Shown: in pieces, positions 48,321 through 60,750 of the stretch
How the letters are laid out: the number at the start of each line of letters is the position of its first letter
How positions within the stretch are numbered: the stretch's first letter is position 1
DNA from: Manduca sexta
Taxonomy: Eukaryota; Arthropoda; Insecta; Lepidoptera; Sphingidae
Reading direction: 5' to 3'
Assembly: GCF_014839805.1 (NCBI RefSeq)
Contig: NC_051141.1
Coordinates: 8,812,777-8,876,776 of the forward strand
Length of the DNA stretch: 64,000 nucleotides
Notes under the pieces: model-generated
Told to the model about the DNA's origin: nothing
Databases searched by the model: none
What the model saw: only the letters and a program-made list of their open reading frames with translations
Translations under genes and position numbers: made by a program

Positions 48321-49385
48321 AAGGTTAAATCGGGAAGTATTTTTCTTTGCTCTGGGCCAGGGCCTCGCTACGATTTTCTTTTTGTTAGTCCCGGGCCTCG
48401 CGTTGCTTAAGGCGGCGTCTCTGTGCTATATTGAATTTCAAATAGTCAGTTTTTTTATCTCTACAAGAAAAATAAAGTCCTTTGATGGAACGGTTATTAA
48501 TAGGATGGATGTCAGATAAGCGTTTCACATATTTCACATTCCATTAAAATTAAATTAACGGATTATACGCTTCGGCGTTATAATTTTATTCTTGTTCAAC
48601 AAAATAGTTTACTTACAAAAGCATTAATTTGCACAAGGAATTACAGGTATGTTATTACCACATTAATGCACATATTTTAATGCTATTTTAACAATAATGG
48701 TTTGGATATGATTTTAAACCATAACTGGACGTTAATTAATATTGAATTTATTTGTCATTTCTGCCACGAATATAATAAAATGAAGTCTCTATAAAACTAT
48801 AACCATCTTTAATTAAGTTACGTTAAGTCAGTTCAGCCGATTCATACATTTGTACAGAAAATCAAACATACTTACAAGAAAATTTGCAAGACACAAGTTT
48901 AGTTTTCGCATTTGATAGAATGCAAACAACAAGTAACATCATGACTTTAAAAGCCTTTGTTGACATAGACTCTTGAATTTTATTTATTTTATAAGTACAT
49001 TTTATTTGAGACTCAGCGCTGGGAAGGTACACAGCTGCGATACGGGTGGCCGTAGTTTCAATTTCACACTGAGATTTATGTTCGTTGATTCGCAACTTTT
49101 TGTTTCTATGTATTGTACAGAAATTTCATGAGTTTCCCACTACAGTGGTGTACTCTTTGGCTGTAAAGCCTGTCATATTGTTCCAAATAGTGTGCTATGC
49201 TCTGGGATCAGCCTGCACGTATAAGCAAGCATAATTGTGTCAACTGGCAAGATATCTATCATCCATCGATTAATAATATCGGAATCGACACAACATAGGT
49301 AAGGTGTAAGGTACTTTGCCGTCCACCTTCAAAAATAAATTCTAGTTATTAACTGTAATTACATAATAAATATATTATTGCACAG

Positions 49386-49556
49386 AACACTTCGGTACTG
49401 GAAAACCATCACTGGCGTTCAGCCATCAGCTGCCTGATCCAGAGCGGCATCCTGGACGAGATGCCCGAGGAGCGTTCCAAGCTAGAGCAGCAGATCAGCT
49501 CGCTTATCCTGGCCACTGACATCACGCGCCAGCAGGAATACCTGAGTCGATTTAAG
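49386..49556 (+). CDS. Pde7: Pde7 coding exon f (mid catalytic domain)
   Basis: A 171-nt, phase 0-0 exon lies between ttgcacag and gtacga. It encodes residues 211-267: [20 protein letters not shown], then a variable stretch ([16 protein letters not shown]), then [34 protein letters not shown] and the LATDI(S/T)RQ helix are close to PDE7 and distinguish it from PDE8 (DTAVLESHHAALAF). The donor is weaker than those of the other exons. The next exon should carry the ADICNP motif with the fourth metal ligand, and I found no such motif between here and the window end. A hAT insertion's target duplication begins 48 bp past the donor. Confidence 0.93.
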
Positions 49557-49612
49557 GTACGAAAGTTTTTAGCGATAACTCGTGGGACACATAGCACATC
49601 GAGTGTTTCTAG

Positions 49613-50529
49613 TAGGGTCTGCAATTATCGGAATATTCCGAAAATGGATAAAAAAATATCGTTTTTATTTTCCGATAAAACCGATAAATATCGGATACCC
49701 TGAAGATTTGGGAAAGAAGCAAGCGGGAATCTTTTGCACGTGATTTTGATATGCAGAAGAAACAAGGTAGGCGGCAATATCTAACCCTGCGGAACTTGGG
49801 CATTTATGGTCATGAGCTTCAACGCGTGCTTATCAAAGGAAAATCCCCTTCTCCTTATTATTTTGAGCAGTATAAACTATACTGTATACTATATAACTAT
49901 AAACTGAAAAAAATAATAATATAAATCTTTTAAATGAACGATAAGCAAATAAAATTACCCTATTGACTCTGTAAAGTAATACTGCATTACGATTAACGAC
50001 CTATATCGAAGTTAAATATTGAGTGCAGACGAATAGTCCCGAATAAAAGTGTGTGAATACGGTTTATTCGAGTGTATTTATTTCTCATAATTCATAGTTA
50101 TATTCAACCCTGGATTTGTAAATGGGCCGTATGGGCCCCGGCCTATGGGCGGCAGCCTCTTAGGGGCGGCAGATTTCAGAGGACACTCGCTTAATTTTAT
50201 TAATCATTCGTTTATTTAACTTTAGTGCCTTCCATAATACGAACAAATTTAAAATTATTAAGTATTTTAGAAACGTACATACATACATACATGGGCGGCG
50301 CAAATAAAGTGGCCTACACTCATAAAAAATATAAATTCGGCACTGGGTATATTTATTGGCCAAGTTATTCGGCTCATTATTCGTAATTAGCTTAAATGAG
50401 GCTTTAGAGGATCTTTTATCAATAATCGAAACTATTACTTTTTATTTATACTTTTTCCCATATTTATAGTTTGTCTTAAATGGCCCGATAACCGATATTT
50501 TATAATCGATTATCATATTGCATGCCCTA
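49613..50529. mobile_element. hAT-type non-autonomous DNA transposon (917 bp)
   Basis: Ends read TAGGGTCTGCAAT on the left and ATTGCATGCCCTA on the right, an imperfect inverted pair. They are flanked by identical 8-bp repeats GTTTCTAG (49605-49612 and 50530-50537). Subterminal atatcgg/ccgata motifs repeat on both sides. There is no transposase frame. An inner segment from about 50107 to 50347 (ccctggatttgtaaat ... aattcggcactggg) may be another nested insertion. The left duplication begins 48 bp after the donor of Pde7 exon f. Confidence 0.8.
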
Positions 50530-50589
50530 GTTTCTAGTGTCCCGATTTTTTTGTTCTGACTATTTTTTAGCTGATGCAAGAATTATGCA

Positions 50590-50880
50590 ACTGCCTTGAT
50601 GGCGTAATTATATAAAGTGCAGTGGCAGTACTGAGGTTTTGGGTTCGATCCCCGGGTCGAAAAGTGATATCGGATTTTTCTACTCAGTATCAGTCCAGAG
50701 TCTGGAATTTGTGCCCAATATGGCGATAGGCTTGCCTCTGTCACATTATGGGGCGGAATGCATTCGGTGGAAAGTGGGTGCACAGGATGCGTTACTGCGT
50801 CCCCCTTCGGCGATGAAAAGGGGCATGAGTGTGTACGAGAATTACCGTCGTGGAATAAATAAGTATGTATACTGTATAGT
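50590..50880 (+). repeat. SINE family C, copy 3 (best preserved)
   Basis: Box-B-like gggttcgatccccgggtcga near 50640 marks the tRNA-derived head. The body has ttctactcagtatcagtcca, gagtctggaatttgtgccca, acattatggggcggaatgca and gcgtccccttcggcg-like blocks. It lies 52 bp after the hAT target duplication. Confidence 0.7.
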
Positions 50881-51559
50881 CAGTGTGTCCAAAGAAGCGC
50901 GGTAGATGAGACTAAAGTTATTGCATGTGTAATGTTTATAGTAGTTTTAGAAGAAGTAAGTATTTATTATTTACATCCACTTACACAAAAAGCAATTATA
51001 TATGTAGACCGCAGTAACAGGTAATAATACTGAACACACCATCCCCTGACTGCCGAATATTTTTTCCTGGCTTTAGCTCGCCAGTTCTATTTAAAAGAAA
51101 ATATGATTTCCAACTTCCAGGAGGTTGAAGTTCTGCAGTGCAGAAGAGCATCGATAACAATTTCTGCGAAATACTAGGGAATAGCCGAGTCGAAGCGGCT
51201 CATTAATGTTGTAGACAAAAGTGTCAGCAGCGTAGTTCTATCATCCTATAAAGCCAGGTGACATCTTTTATTCTTCAAATACCCTCAGTAAAATGGACGT
51301 TGCGGTTGTTGGTATTTTTAGAACGCGTTAATTTATCTTAACCCAAAGCTTTTATTTATTTTGCTTATGTAATTGGAAAATGGCGCTGCGTGGTTTTTAA
51401 AATTGCACAAAACCACATATATGGGGTATGCAGCGGCGCAGGGGTGCGGCCCACCGCCCGTTGACTTGTACGTGATTTAATGAATACTGTCTCTTTAATG
51501 GTAAATTGTTATTGTCGAACTTTGCTTCGTAATTTTACGGCACTACTCTTAGGGATTTT

Positions 51560-51787
51560 TTCAAAACTTTTTCGAAGCTCTCAAAAGTAATAAATTCCCA
51601 GTTTTGCAATGTTTTTCAATACTGCTCGGCTCTTACTAATCATAGCGAGATGATGTATAGCCTATAGCCTTCGTCGATAAGTGAGTTATCCAACACTAAA
51701 ATATTTTTTATGTTCGAACCTATAGTTCCTGAGATTAGCGCGTTCAAACAAACATACAAACTCTTCATCTTTATATGTATAATAGCA
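51560..51787 (+). repeat. (CAAA)n-tailed element, 3' part
   Basis: Contains cgaagctctcaaaagtaata, one diverged repeat unit (actgctcggctcttactaat, gagatgatgtatagcctata), tcctgagattagcgcgttca and a tail aacaaacatacaaactcttc. The 5' half is missing. Confidence 0.7.
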
Positions 51788-51789
51788 CA

Positions 51790-54640
51790 GAGAGTATGAG
51801 TTATGAGTTGACCAGACGCCATGATTGCCTTCACAGCGGTTCCAAATAGAATTTTGGAATAAAGAGTACTGTGTGCACTGCGCTCGTGGCCCTAATGTTT
51901 GAGGTGACTAGTCTCGTAATGTTCAATAATTATTAATTACTAATTATGGTAGTCACTGTTCGTACCTATTTAAGAGCTGATTGAAACACAGTACATGCAC
52001 AATGCACATGCTGCACGATCGACTGCGGCACTCAATGGACCTACCATACGGAATCGTGCACACGAGACTATAGTACTTAATATGTTATATAATTAAGTAT
52101 CCGTAATACATATGAGTTATCGCTTGAGATAAAATCATAAAATATCCGTCCACTATGTTCTAGTTGCGTGGTCTAAAATAGTTCATTCTATTCTATATAC
52201 GGAGTGTTATTAATATCCAGTCGTGATACAAATAGTTCTAGGTCGTGGACATATACAACATTGAGACGGCGGAAATTGAACTGGCGTCCTCTGGCGACGG
52301 TATGGCGTAGCGTTACCGATGTCAATGCTCAGTTGATTAATAGAAATTGAATTGGATATTATGCCTTGATGGATTGTTCAAGATTTTGGTCTGGTTCTGA
52401 ACTGGTTTTGATTTGTTGTGGTTTAAGTTGCAATGGATCTTATCCAGGCGTAACCACATGCTAATTGTGGTGATTATAACAACAGCTTAGTTTGAAATTG
52501 TCGCATACCATTTAATTAAGAGTCTCGGGATGCTATTTTAATGTCTGCTAACGTGATGAATTTATCCTAGAGTCTACCAAATACATTTCGTACCCGAAAA
52601 TTTTACATTCATTACAGCACATTAAAAAAAACATTAATGTATACGCGGCGTATATGACAAGACGGGCCGACGATGGAAATATTTTTCGTTTGTCCACATT
52701 GTATTTCGACTACACACCCACGACACAAAAAAAAATATCCGTGGACAAAAAATCTACGTTGACAAATATTTTTATTTTTTTTAAGTATAAATTAAGTAAT
52801 TTGTCGCTAACGGAACTTGTACCAATTATTGTTTACCACTTTGAAAGTTTCCGCTGGTCCTGTTCACACCTATTTCTTGAGCGATTAATGTGACCATAAC
52901 ACTGAACGGGCACACATTTTTTAACGCTGATGTATTTAGGTTTACGAGGGTATAAAATTACATTTAGTTCATGTGAACAGTTAAGCGTGAAATGATTTCA
53001 CAATCGCAGATGATTAGTCACATCGATTCACAAAATCATTTACATAATTACTGAAAATAGCAATCAGCGGTTTTCATTATAATTACAAATTACAATGATG
53101 TGGACAGTGCTGTCGCCGCGTCGCACATGTAATTTCTGCACATCAATCCGTGTACACCGGTTCGTTAGTATATTATGTGTGACGGACCATAACCGAAAGA
53201 GATAAACATAATGAACCTTCCAGGGCGTAAGTTGTCATCATGATGGTCGCACTTAGTACAATATGGGTAATTCAAATACAATAAATAAATAAATAAAAAA
53301 CACATCTGTACTCAGTAGTCAGTTGTTACATTTTATAACATCTACAGAATTTCTTAATAATTTCGGCCTCTGAAAGATCCTAACTTATTTCTACACAATT
53401 GTATTGATAGTCTCAGAAGCGTAGCGGGTGATGACGGTTTAGAAACGAGATGCCTCTTGAATCTCACATCGAAATATAAGATTCTATAATCTGCAAATAT
53501 GTGTTTCGTGTGTGCGTACGTGATAATCCATCTTAGTTCCAGATATATACGGTCTTAAGCTTATCATATCTTACTGCAGGATCAAAAGAAATCAAACGAC
53601 TATTGTGTAGTATTAGACAAACACAAAATAACACAAGAAACTTATTTCAACAAACACCTATTGTATCCATAAATAATGTTAATCCTTACACGTGGCTACA
53701 AGAATCTTAAGAAACGTGCATTGCATGAAAGGGTAATGTAGACAGTTTTGTACAAAATGAAAATATATTTTCTTTGTAGAGTTACCTCTTTTACATCTTC
53801 TAACAACAATAAGACAGGCAGATATATAGCCATATATGAACAAAATCAAAATTATTTTAATCGATTGCCTAAAGCTTATTGTAATAGTATAATAATTATG
53901 CGAGTGAGCGTAAATTAATTGTCAAAACTACCGAACAGAAAAACACCGTATAGCAATTATAAATTATATACAACGAAAATGTTCAATTAACCTAATGCAA
54001 ATGTATCGGAATAACATTCAAATACTTTTTGTTATTTTGTTTTAAAGATTATATAGGTAGAAAGGCACCTTGTGTAAGGCCCCAGTTCTGTATACGACAG
54101 TGGATTAAAATTATAATAGGTGGAACAGTGAACACGTCGCGCACCTCGCGAGATGTACGTACATCTTGGCGCGACCGATCTGCCCCAAAAACAGTTGTTT
54201 ACACTATATGACCATGTTTTAGACAAATATTCAGACCAGCGATCAGCTTTCTTTCGGATTTAGCAATACTGGATGAATGAACGTCACACGAGTACACGCT
54301 ATATCGAAACAAATCTAGGAGTTAACGCATTACGTATAGAATTTGTATCGAGTAAGTTAACGTTTATGTATTTTTCGATATGACGTTCATAATTCAATCG
54401 TTCCACAATAAAAGTCAAAAAGAGAGATTCGAGCTGTTGATTACAATTAATTCTGAGTTTACTTTTATCAGGGTTACACCATTTTGGCACTGTTCGATGT
54501 TTAAAAATATTAGTATTTTAAATATATTGTATTTTTTATGTTTGCAATTAATTCGGCACCACCATCAAAATATATTTAATATGCATATAAGCATAAAAAT
54601 CTAAGTATAAGATAACATTCGTTTTGTTTTAATAACACTA
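51790..54640. other. Intron, no gene recognised
   Basis: AT-rich, no repeat or exon recognised. I looked for the next Pde7 exon (an ADICNP-coding stretch between splice signals) and did not find it. Confidence 0.4.
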
Positions 54641-54899
54641 CTCTACAAAAAAATGGGTATGGAGCGCAACATAAAGCTGAGTACTAAATTCTGGTTAAAC
54701 CGATATCGCTAAAGCCAAATCTGATGCCCAAATTTTTCCATCACGTCAGGATTTTCTGTTAATGTACATTCTTTTTTACTATTTTCAGGGCTATTTTGTG
54801 GTTTGGTAATGTAAAATTAAAAAAATAATTAATTACAAATATTTTTTAATTAATTACAATAAACCTGACCAAATCTATAGTAAAAGCCAAAACCAAAGA

Positions 54900-55975
54900 A
54901 TCAGGTGGATTTTTTCTTTGCGTATGGCGATTTTCTTTTATAATCAAGGTCAGTTTCTCTCATGAGGAACCAACAATGATCTCCCAACATCCCTGGATCC
55001 CATCGACCTTGGTATCGTTGTTCCATAGTAATGATGTCCTGATGGAACCTTTCCCCTGTTCATCACTCACAGCTCCTAAGTTTTGCGGGAAAAATCCAAA
55101 TGAGAATGCAGGAAATGGATTTTTAACGACATTCTGCAGCCCATTTTTGGTAATTTTTAATAAGTCTGTAACGATTTGTTCATAATTTTCTGATTTTATG
55201 TTTCCCAAAATTGCCTAATGATACATTTCAGTGAGTTCCAAGCATTTAATTCAATGTCGTTGAGTTTTTTTTCAAAATCTGTATCTTTCATAAGTTTGCG
55301 TATTTGTGGGCCCACAAAAATGCCTTCCTTTAATTTGGCGTCGCTTAGTTTTGGAAAAAATGTTTTTAAATATTGAAAAGCCGGGCCTTCCTTATTGAGA
55401 GCTTTTACAAAATTTTTAACGAGTCCAAGTTTAACGCGGACTAAGTCGTTTAGTTCAGGCTGTTCTATCAAATGGGGTTCTCTACTTCTATCATCATAAG
55501 ATGGAACAAACGATGAAGCTGTATCTAAAGATGCCTCGGAAACGATTTCCATTGCCACTGGAGGAACTGGTATCGGTAACTCTTCGCTATGTGGAAGCGG
55601 TCTTGTAGCTGAAGAAGTGTCGGGATAAACAATGTTTGTTTTTCTCGAAAAGCCCACGACATTTGTTAAGCAGAAGTAACAGTCCACATCATGGCTAGTA
55701 GGCTCACGCCAGATCATTGGGACAGCAAATGGCATTGAAGAACGCTTTCCATTCATCCAGTTACTTAAATTTGCAATACACGTAACACAACATCGGTGAG
55801 GTGCCCATTCTTTGTCTTGGTGACCGATAGTAAAACCAAAATAACTCTCGTATAACATCTTAACATTTTCACTGATTACTCTTCTTTGTGTAGAAGTTGT
55901 AAACGAGCCACATATAAAACAAAATGAATCTGCAGAATTAACACAAGTACGTTTAGCGATTTTAGCCATTTTGAA
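54900..55975 (-). pseudogene. Multicopy arthropod ORF of unknown function, frameshifted copy
   Basis: An open frame of 257 codons (55969 down to 55196) starts at a good ATG. It has a putative metal-binding N-terminus: C9, C17-x2-C20, then H58, C60-C61-x2-C64, W71, and later C97-x2-C100. A PIPVPP-containing linker and a conserved C-terminal part (FQYLKTFFPKLSDAKLKEGI, then VGPQIRKLM) follow. I recall related proteins as multicopy uncharacterised genes in many arthropods, often with a region like DNLGAVSDEQGERFHQD. Here that region exists downstream (to about 54900), but single-base losses near 55200 and 55060 and a further shift near 55130 break it. No function is known to me; dispersed copies suggest it moves with a transposable element. 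Confidence 0.7.
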
Positions 55976-57303
55976 CTAAAAAAGTAAAAGCTACTCGAAT
56001 TCACCGAGAACAGCTCACGGAAAAGAGTTAAATGACAAGTGACAATCGTAATAAACGATTATGGACATTTATTTTAGTATCTACCCTCAATAAGAAATTA
56101 AAATGGTTCGAATCGTACTTAATTTGGGCGTATACCATACGTTTACATTTATAAAAAAAAAAACCTGACGTGTAGGAGACTTTTGGTGATTATATTCGTT
56201 ATCAGTAATGTTTAACTAGACAGAAAGTAAATGCAGTTACTCTGTTGCGAAATTTTGTAAAGTAGTGTAATTAATACATTCACAAGTAGCTATATAAAGT
56301 TAAATATTTTTTACTAGTCCTCTTTATCAATGTGCGCAGGGTCAACCATTTATGTAGGTGTTCTAAATTATTTCACTATAAAGAGATTAAATTATTCATT
56401 CTGTCATCTTAAATGAGTCTTATCGTTGATAAGGCCAGCTATTTATTAATAAACATTTTTAATCAGTGATTAACCTACTCAGTGTTTTATCTTTTGAATC
56501 CGTAACACTGATTAATAACATAATAATCATCGTCAATGTCCTTGGTTCAGACGATATTATAGTTTCCCTTTTTCGATCATTTTATAATTTGATACTTTTA
56601 TTTGAATTTAATCCTTTTATTTACCGATAAACGTGATAACAAAGATTTGAAATAATGTGTATAAAATAATTTGCGTATTTCGACTGAATCATACGCGCTC
56701 GGCATGTAATCAAAAAGCGTTGACAGATAAAGTGATCCGTCCATAAACGACGCGTCGCCTGGTATGATTTTTTGTTCAACCCACCATTGCCTGGTAATCC
56801 TCTCTCACAAAATACACAGTTATTCTTAGTATAAATTTACCGAAGCGATTATTTTCTACAAATCCGACCTGTTTTAAACCGTAAAAGAAATTAAATGCTT
56901 TAAGTTTCATAATATGAAAATATCTTAGTATAACAGTGTTGCAAAATGTTTCTTGGAATGTTTATATTTGATTTTAATTTTATTTATGAGATAGTTTAGT
57001 CGGAGAAAATAGTTATACTAAGGCATAAATGATGGCTTTCATTACTTCCATCGTATTGCACACAGAAATTACCAAGAATGGACATTACGTGTCGAGAGTA
57101 CGTATCTGAGTTTTCTATTTGAGATTATGCGTTCATCACACGAATTACTTGTATTTTTTAGTTGTAGTCTTTCTACGTGATGGGTTATTGAAAAATCATT
57201 AAATTTGTGACATAATTCCAACTTATATCGTTGGACAAATATCAATGAGTAAATAATTAGTTTATATTGAGGAAAATACACATATATTTCTATAGCTTTC
57301 ACG
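55976..57303. other. Probable intron, nothing recognised
   Basis: AT-rich. The part just above 55970 may be the leader of the reverse-strand ORF; no terminal inverted repeats around it could be defined. Confidence 0.35.
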
Positions 57304-58988
57304 GTATTAATCAAATATATTTGGTGCATATTCGTGTAGTCAAATTTGTTTATAAAGAACTAATTATTACGAAACATTCGCAAGCTTGTTGTAGGTATCA
57401 GGCCACCATTATTGTTGGAAAAGAAAAACAAACAGGACCACACCTAGTAACATCGTCAACTTTGTATTACTAATCTTGGCTCTACAAATTGTAAGAAGCT
57501 AATTGCAATGTGTAGTACAACTTCACGAGGGAGTGTCTACTGGCAATAATTTGTATTGAATTATCGTGTTAACCCGACACCTTGTCTTCACAGACAGCAA
57601 TTCCTCTCTCATGTACTTATTCAATCTTCTCATATCCAATGGAATTTACGACTAGGTTTTCACTAGCTTCTTTCGGCTACTTTACCGAATAATTATTATA
57701 TATTTTTTTCTTACCAATATTTTATTGCAGTTTCCCTCTCGAATAGATTTTTCTATTTGTGTTCGTGTGCATATCGCATCGACACATTTGTGGCTTTAAA
57801 ACCTGCATTTTCGGTGTCTGAAATACAAATTAACTTCGTAGAATATGAATATAATATGAAAATAAAATCGTATCTAGATCGGCATGTGAAAAGCATCGTA
57901 GCCTGACTCCATTATTATGAATGCATGAGAGTTATTGCATTCTTGACTTATATGATCCTACGAAGAAATCGTTCTTACTTCAGCACCACATATATCTTCA
58001 TGAACGAATTGTGAAAATAATGCAGTGTTTTATAAAATCAAAAATATTATCGTTATTATAAACTTGATGCATCACTGTACTTTATTTGAACAACTTGATG
58101 CAATAAATCTAGACAAGAAAACAGTTCAGATTTTAATAAAAGACAATCTATAAGGCGCTTGAAGCTCTTTGTTTAAACTTTCTTGTTTACAATATGAGTA
58201 TTATGTGTATCAAAAGGAATTTCATATTTTAATAGAATACTTATTGAAAATTTAAATATATTCAACATAAAAGGCTCACAGTTTACATCATTCAGATAGT
58301 ATTAAAACAATACAATAACAGATAAATTAGAGCCAAAATCACAAGTCAATACATCTTTTGGGCTCTGATAGACAGCGAAAGCGATTAACGTTCCGGGAGC
58401 ACACAAACTGAATATTTTAATATATACTGCCCATAAAATAGGGTAAAAGCCGGATAGTTGCCACACTTTTAAAAAACGCTCTATTACTAAAAATCTGTTG
58501 TTTTTAATGTTGAATTCAAATTTATATTGAAACATTGATCATTCATCTTCTATATTAGCCCGTTTTTATTAATATAAATTATATAGTTTTTGAGTAAATC
58601 TTGTTTTATTTGACCTGTAAAAAGTGGGATACTTGCCTACTATGGCGGATAGTAGCCTTACGTCAAAAATACTTTAGGAGATTCTTGCCTCATGTGAGGA
58701 TAGATGCCTCTCTAGGTTTTTAAGCTTGAATTATAAAATTCGAGAACATTTAAGTTATAAATAAAACATTAGTAATGGTTCTTATATTTACACGATTGTT
58801 AGATATTGAAATAAAACTATATTGCGGATTTTATATTCAAATTTTCTCCTGACGTTTTGAAGACTTTGCAACCTTCGTGGTCCCATGACCACGGACTAAA
58901 GTGTTAGTCATGCGAAAAGTCAAAGTTACAATAGATCTACCCCCATTTTACAATTATACCACAATTTTTTTAAATTTAGCGGTCCGAT
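57304..58988. repeat. Copy 1 of a near-identical duplicated segment
   Basis: This segment recurs at 62180-64000, in the same orientation, right after the 500-N gap. Differences are scattered substitutions, a 13-base insertion in copy 2 near 63245 (tacggggaagtca) and about 125 bp extra in copy 2 near 63604-63729. The similarity continues to the window end. Confidence 0.95.
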
Positions 58989-59196
58989 CATTGGCAAAAT
59001 TATCGTATAAACGACACAGCCAAACAAAATAAATTGGATTGGATACGCAGAACGAGTTCACAGTGTCTTAATGACTGGCTGCTGGTCTTTTAGGTTCCGA
59101 TTTGATTAAATGTAGAATAGGATCCCAGGCTTGTTCAAGCTTCCAACCATCTTTTCTATTGTAATTCGGATGTTTTTTAATTTCAATAGCTTCGCG
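58812..59196 (-). pseudogene. Penelope-like element, 3' fragment
   Basis: The reverse frame (about 59196-59068) encodes the end of the GIY-YIG region, REAIEIKKHPNYNRKDGWKL and HLIKSEPKRPA, matching the intact-order copies at 38-39 kb. Downstream is the tail with an altered hammerhead-like block (ctcctgacgttttgaagact on +). Repeat E adjoins exactly at 59197 and truncates it. A roughly 50-bp extra block at 58988-59040 is not present in the other copies. Confidence 0.8.
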
Positions 59197-59457
59197 AATA
59201 TATATAAATGAATCCCTATTTCCCGTGGTCACGCCATCACGCGTGAACGGCTGGACCAATTTCACTAAATTTTTTTTGTTGTGTTTGTTATTGTCATGAG
59301 AAGGTTCTTATGAGAGAAAAAAATCAAAAAATTGCGCGGAAATTAGAAAATTTAAGAAATCTTAACGACAATATTAATTTTACATAACTGTCAGCGATTG
59401 ACAGAATGCGCGCGTGCATACATACTTAAGACAGGACAACGTCTGTCGAGTCAGCTA
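59197..59457 (-). repeat. Interspersed repeat E, reverse copy
   Basis: Reverse complement of the unit at 2665-2962: tatatataaatgaatcccta at its start, then cacgcgtgaacggct, ttgcgcggaaattagaaaat, and gacaacgtctgtcgagtcag at its far end. It breaks the Penelope-like fragment. Confidence 0.7.
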
Positions 59458-60081
59458 TAAATAATAAGATATTCAACAGAGATTACTTGCTAATATAAGT
59501 TGAAAGTTCGTCAAAGCTTAGCCGTGGAAGATATTTGTGAATACGGATGAAATACGTGGGCCTATTTCGACGGCTTATGTGGCACCAAGGCCTGCATGGG
59601 GGGCACTTTCGATTGTGATCAACCGCTAACAATATCAACAATCGTATCATACTGTATTCGAAACTGAGGCATGTATCCGTTCGAGGCAACTATCCGGCTT
59701 TTTACCCTACTCTGTGAGGACTTAGATATATCTATCTCATACCCTTTTCAATATACCTCCCATTATCACAGAACACAGGCTTCCCCGTTTGGTCATCTGT
59801 CTCAGACTTCGCCATAGTGTGTTAAATAGTAATACAGATTAATATTTTTCAGTAATTAGATCCAATGAGTGGTTTTGACGTGATACGCTAACGAACATTT
59901 TAGCAAATAAAAAATATTTTTGCTCTAATAGGCACTTATTCCTCGGGCCGCAGAGACTTTTTTAAACATATTTAACGTACTGACATGAAAAATCTACGAT
60001 TTTAATATAATAAATGTAAATACACATTTCCACTTGGGACTCCGACGTCCGAAATCGTAAGTGGATGAGAGACGTACCTAC

Positions 60082-60742
60082 TAGGGGTCGAAATACCGGA
60101 CCATATTTCAAAACCATTATTTTCGGTATTGACCTAAAATAAATTCCGGTACTTCGGTATTTTCGGTATTTGAAGAAATGTTATTAGATAACTAGGAAAT
60201 ATACATTTAAGTTAGTAATTAAATGTCAAATTTTAATGGCAGCTTAGTGGTTAGTTAAAGGTTGAATGATAAGAGATTATATTCTAGATAAAATAAACGT
60301 TTAATCAACAAACATTTACAACACTTTACAAAGTATTTTTCATTTTAATATTAAATGAGACTGGAGCCCTTGAGATCAAAATTAATATAGTCATCAAATT
60401 AAATATAATTTATATCTATACTATTATATAAAGCCGAAGAGTTTGTTTGTTTGAACGCGCTAATCTTAGGAATTATAGTTTTGAATAGAAAAAATATTTT
60501 AGTGTTGGAAGGCTCATTTATTGGGGAAGGCTATATGGTATATATCATCAAGCTACGACCATTAGGAGCAAAGAAGTAATAAAAAATGTTGCAAAAAGGG
60601 GGAAAATTGATTCCTGTTAGGGGTTCCGTTGCATGCGCCGAGTAAACGGTTAAAGATATAAAATAAATATGTATGACGGAATTCAGAAGTTCTTAATTGG
60701 ATCCGGTATTTTTGAAATCGGGATCTCTGTTTGCGACCCCTA
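60082..60742. mobile_element. hAT-type non-autonomous DNA transposon (661 bp)
   Basis: Ends TAGGGGTCG and CGACCCCTA are perfect inverted repeats. They are flanked by identical 8-bp repeats GTACCTAC (60074-60081 and 60743-60750). Subterminal ccggta/cggtatttt motifs repeat on both sides (about 60095-60175 and 60700-60712), as is usual for transposase-binding regions. No transposase frame. A reverse copy of the (CAAA)n-tailed element is nested inside. Confidence 0.85.
60415..60690 (-). repeat. (CAAA)n-tailed element, reverse copy nested in hAT
   Basis: Reads ctatactattatataaagcc, gtttgtttgtttgaacgcgc, taatcttaggaa, one diverged repeat unit, then gttgcatgcgccgagtaaac and tatgtatgacggaattc. The family's 5' half is missing. 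Confidence 0.7.
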
Positions 60743-60750
60743 GTACCTAC

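Larger units (their letters stand above)
3560..49556 (+). other. Pde7: PDE7-type cyclic nucleotide phosphodiesterase gene, internal part (six exons)
   Basis: Six exons with AG/GT borders and matching phases join into 267 uninterrupted codons. The product is a class I phosphodiesterase that hydrolyses cAMP to 5'-AMP in the cytoplasm. Visible catalytic residues, counted from the first exon here, are the YHN histidine H146 (general acid), H150 of [11 protein letters not shown], and H186-D187 of AHDMDHPG (metal ligands). Family assignment rests on [36 protein letters not shown] and [10 protein letters not shown], which match vertebrate PDE7 and differ from PDE4 and PDE8. The fourth metal ligand (in the ADICNP motif) and the conserved Gln lie downstream of the window. 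The start codon is upstream. Introns are about 23.3, 1.9, 2.4, 13.4 and 4.3 kb, then >14.4 kb. No promoter or poly(A) site is visible. Confidence 0.9.

Noticed and set aside
48232..48519. 95-codon open frame
   Set aside because: It starts inside repeat D and runs into unrelated intron sequence.
59068..59265. 65-codon reverse frame considered as a single protein
   Set aside because: It fuses repeat E sequence to a Penelope-like fragment across an insertion boundary.
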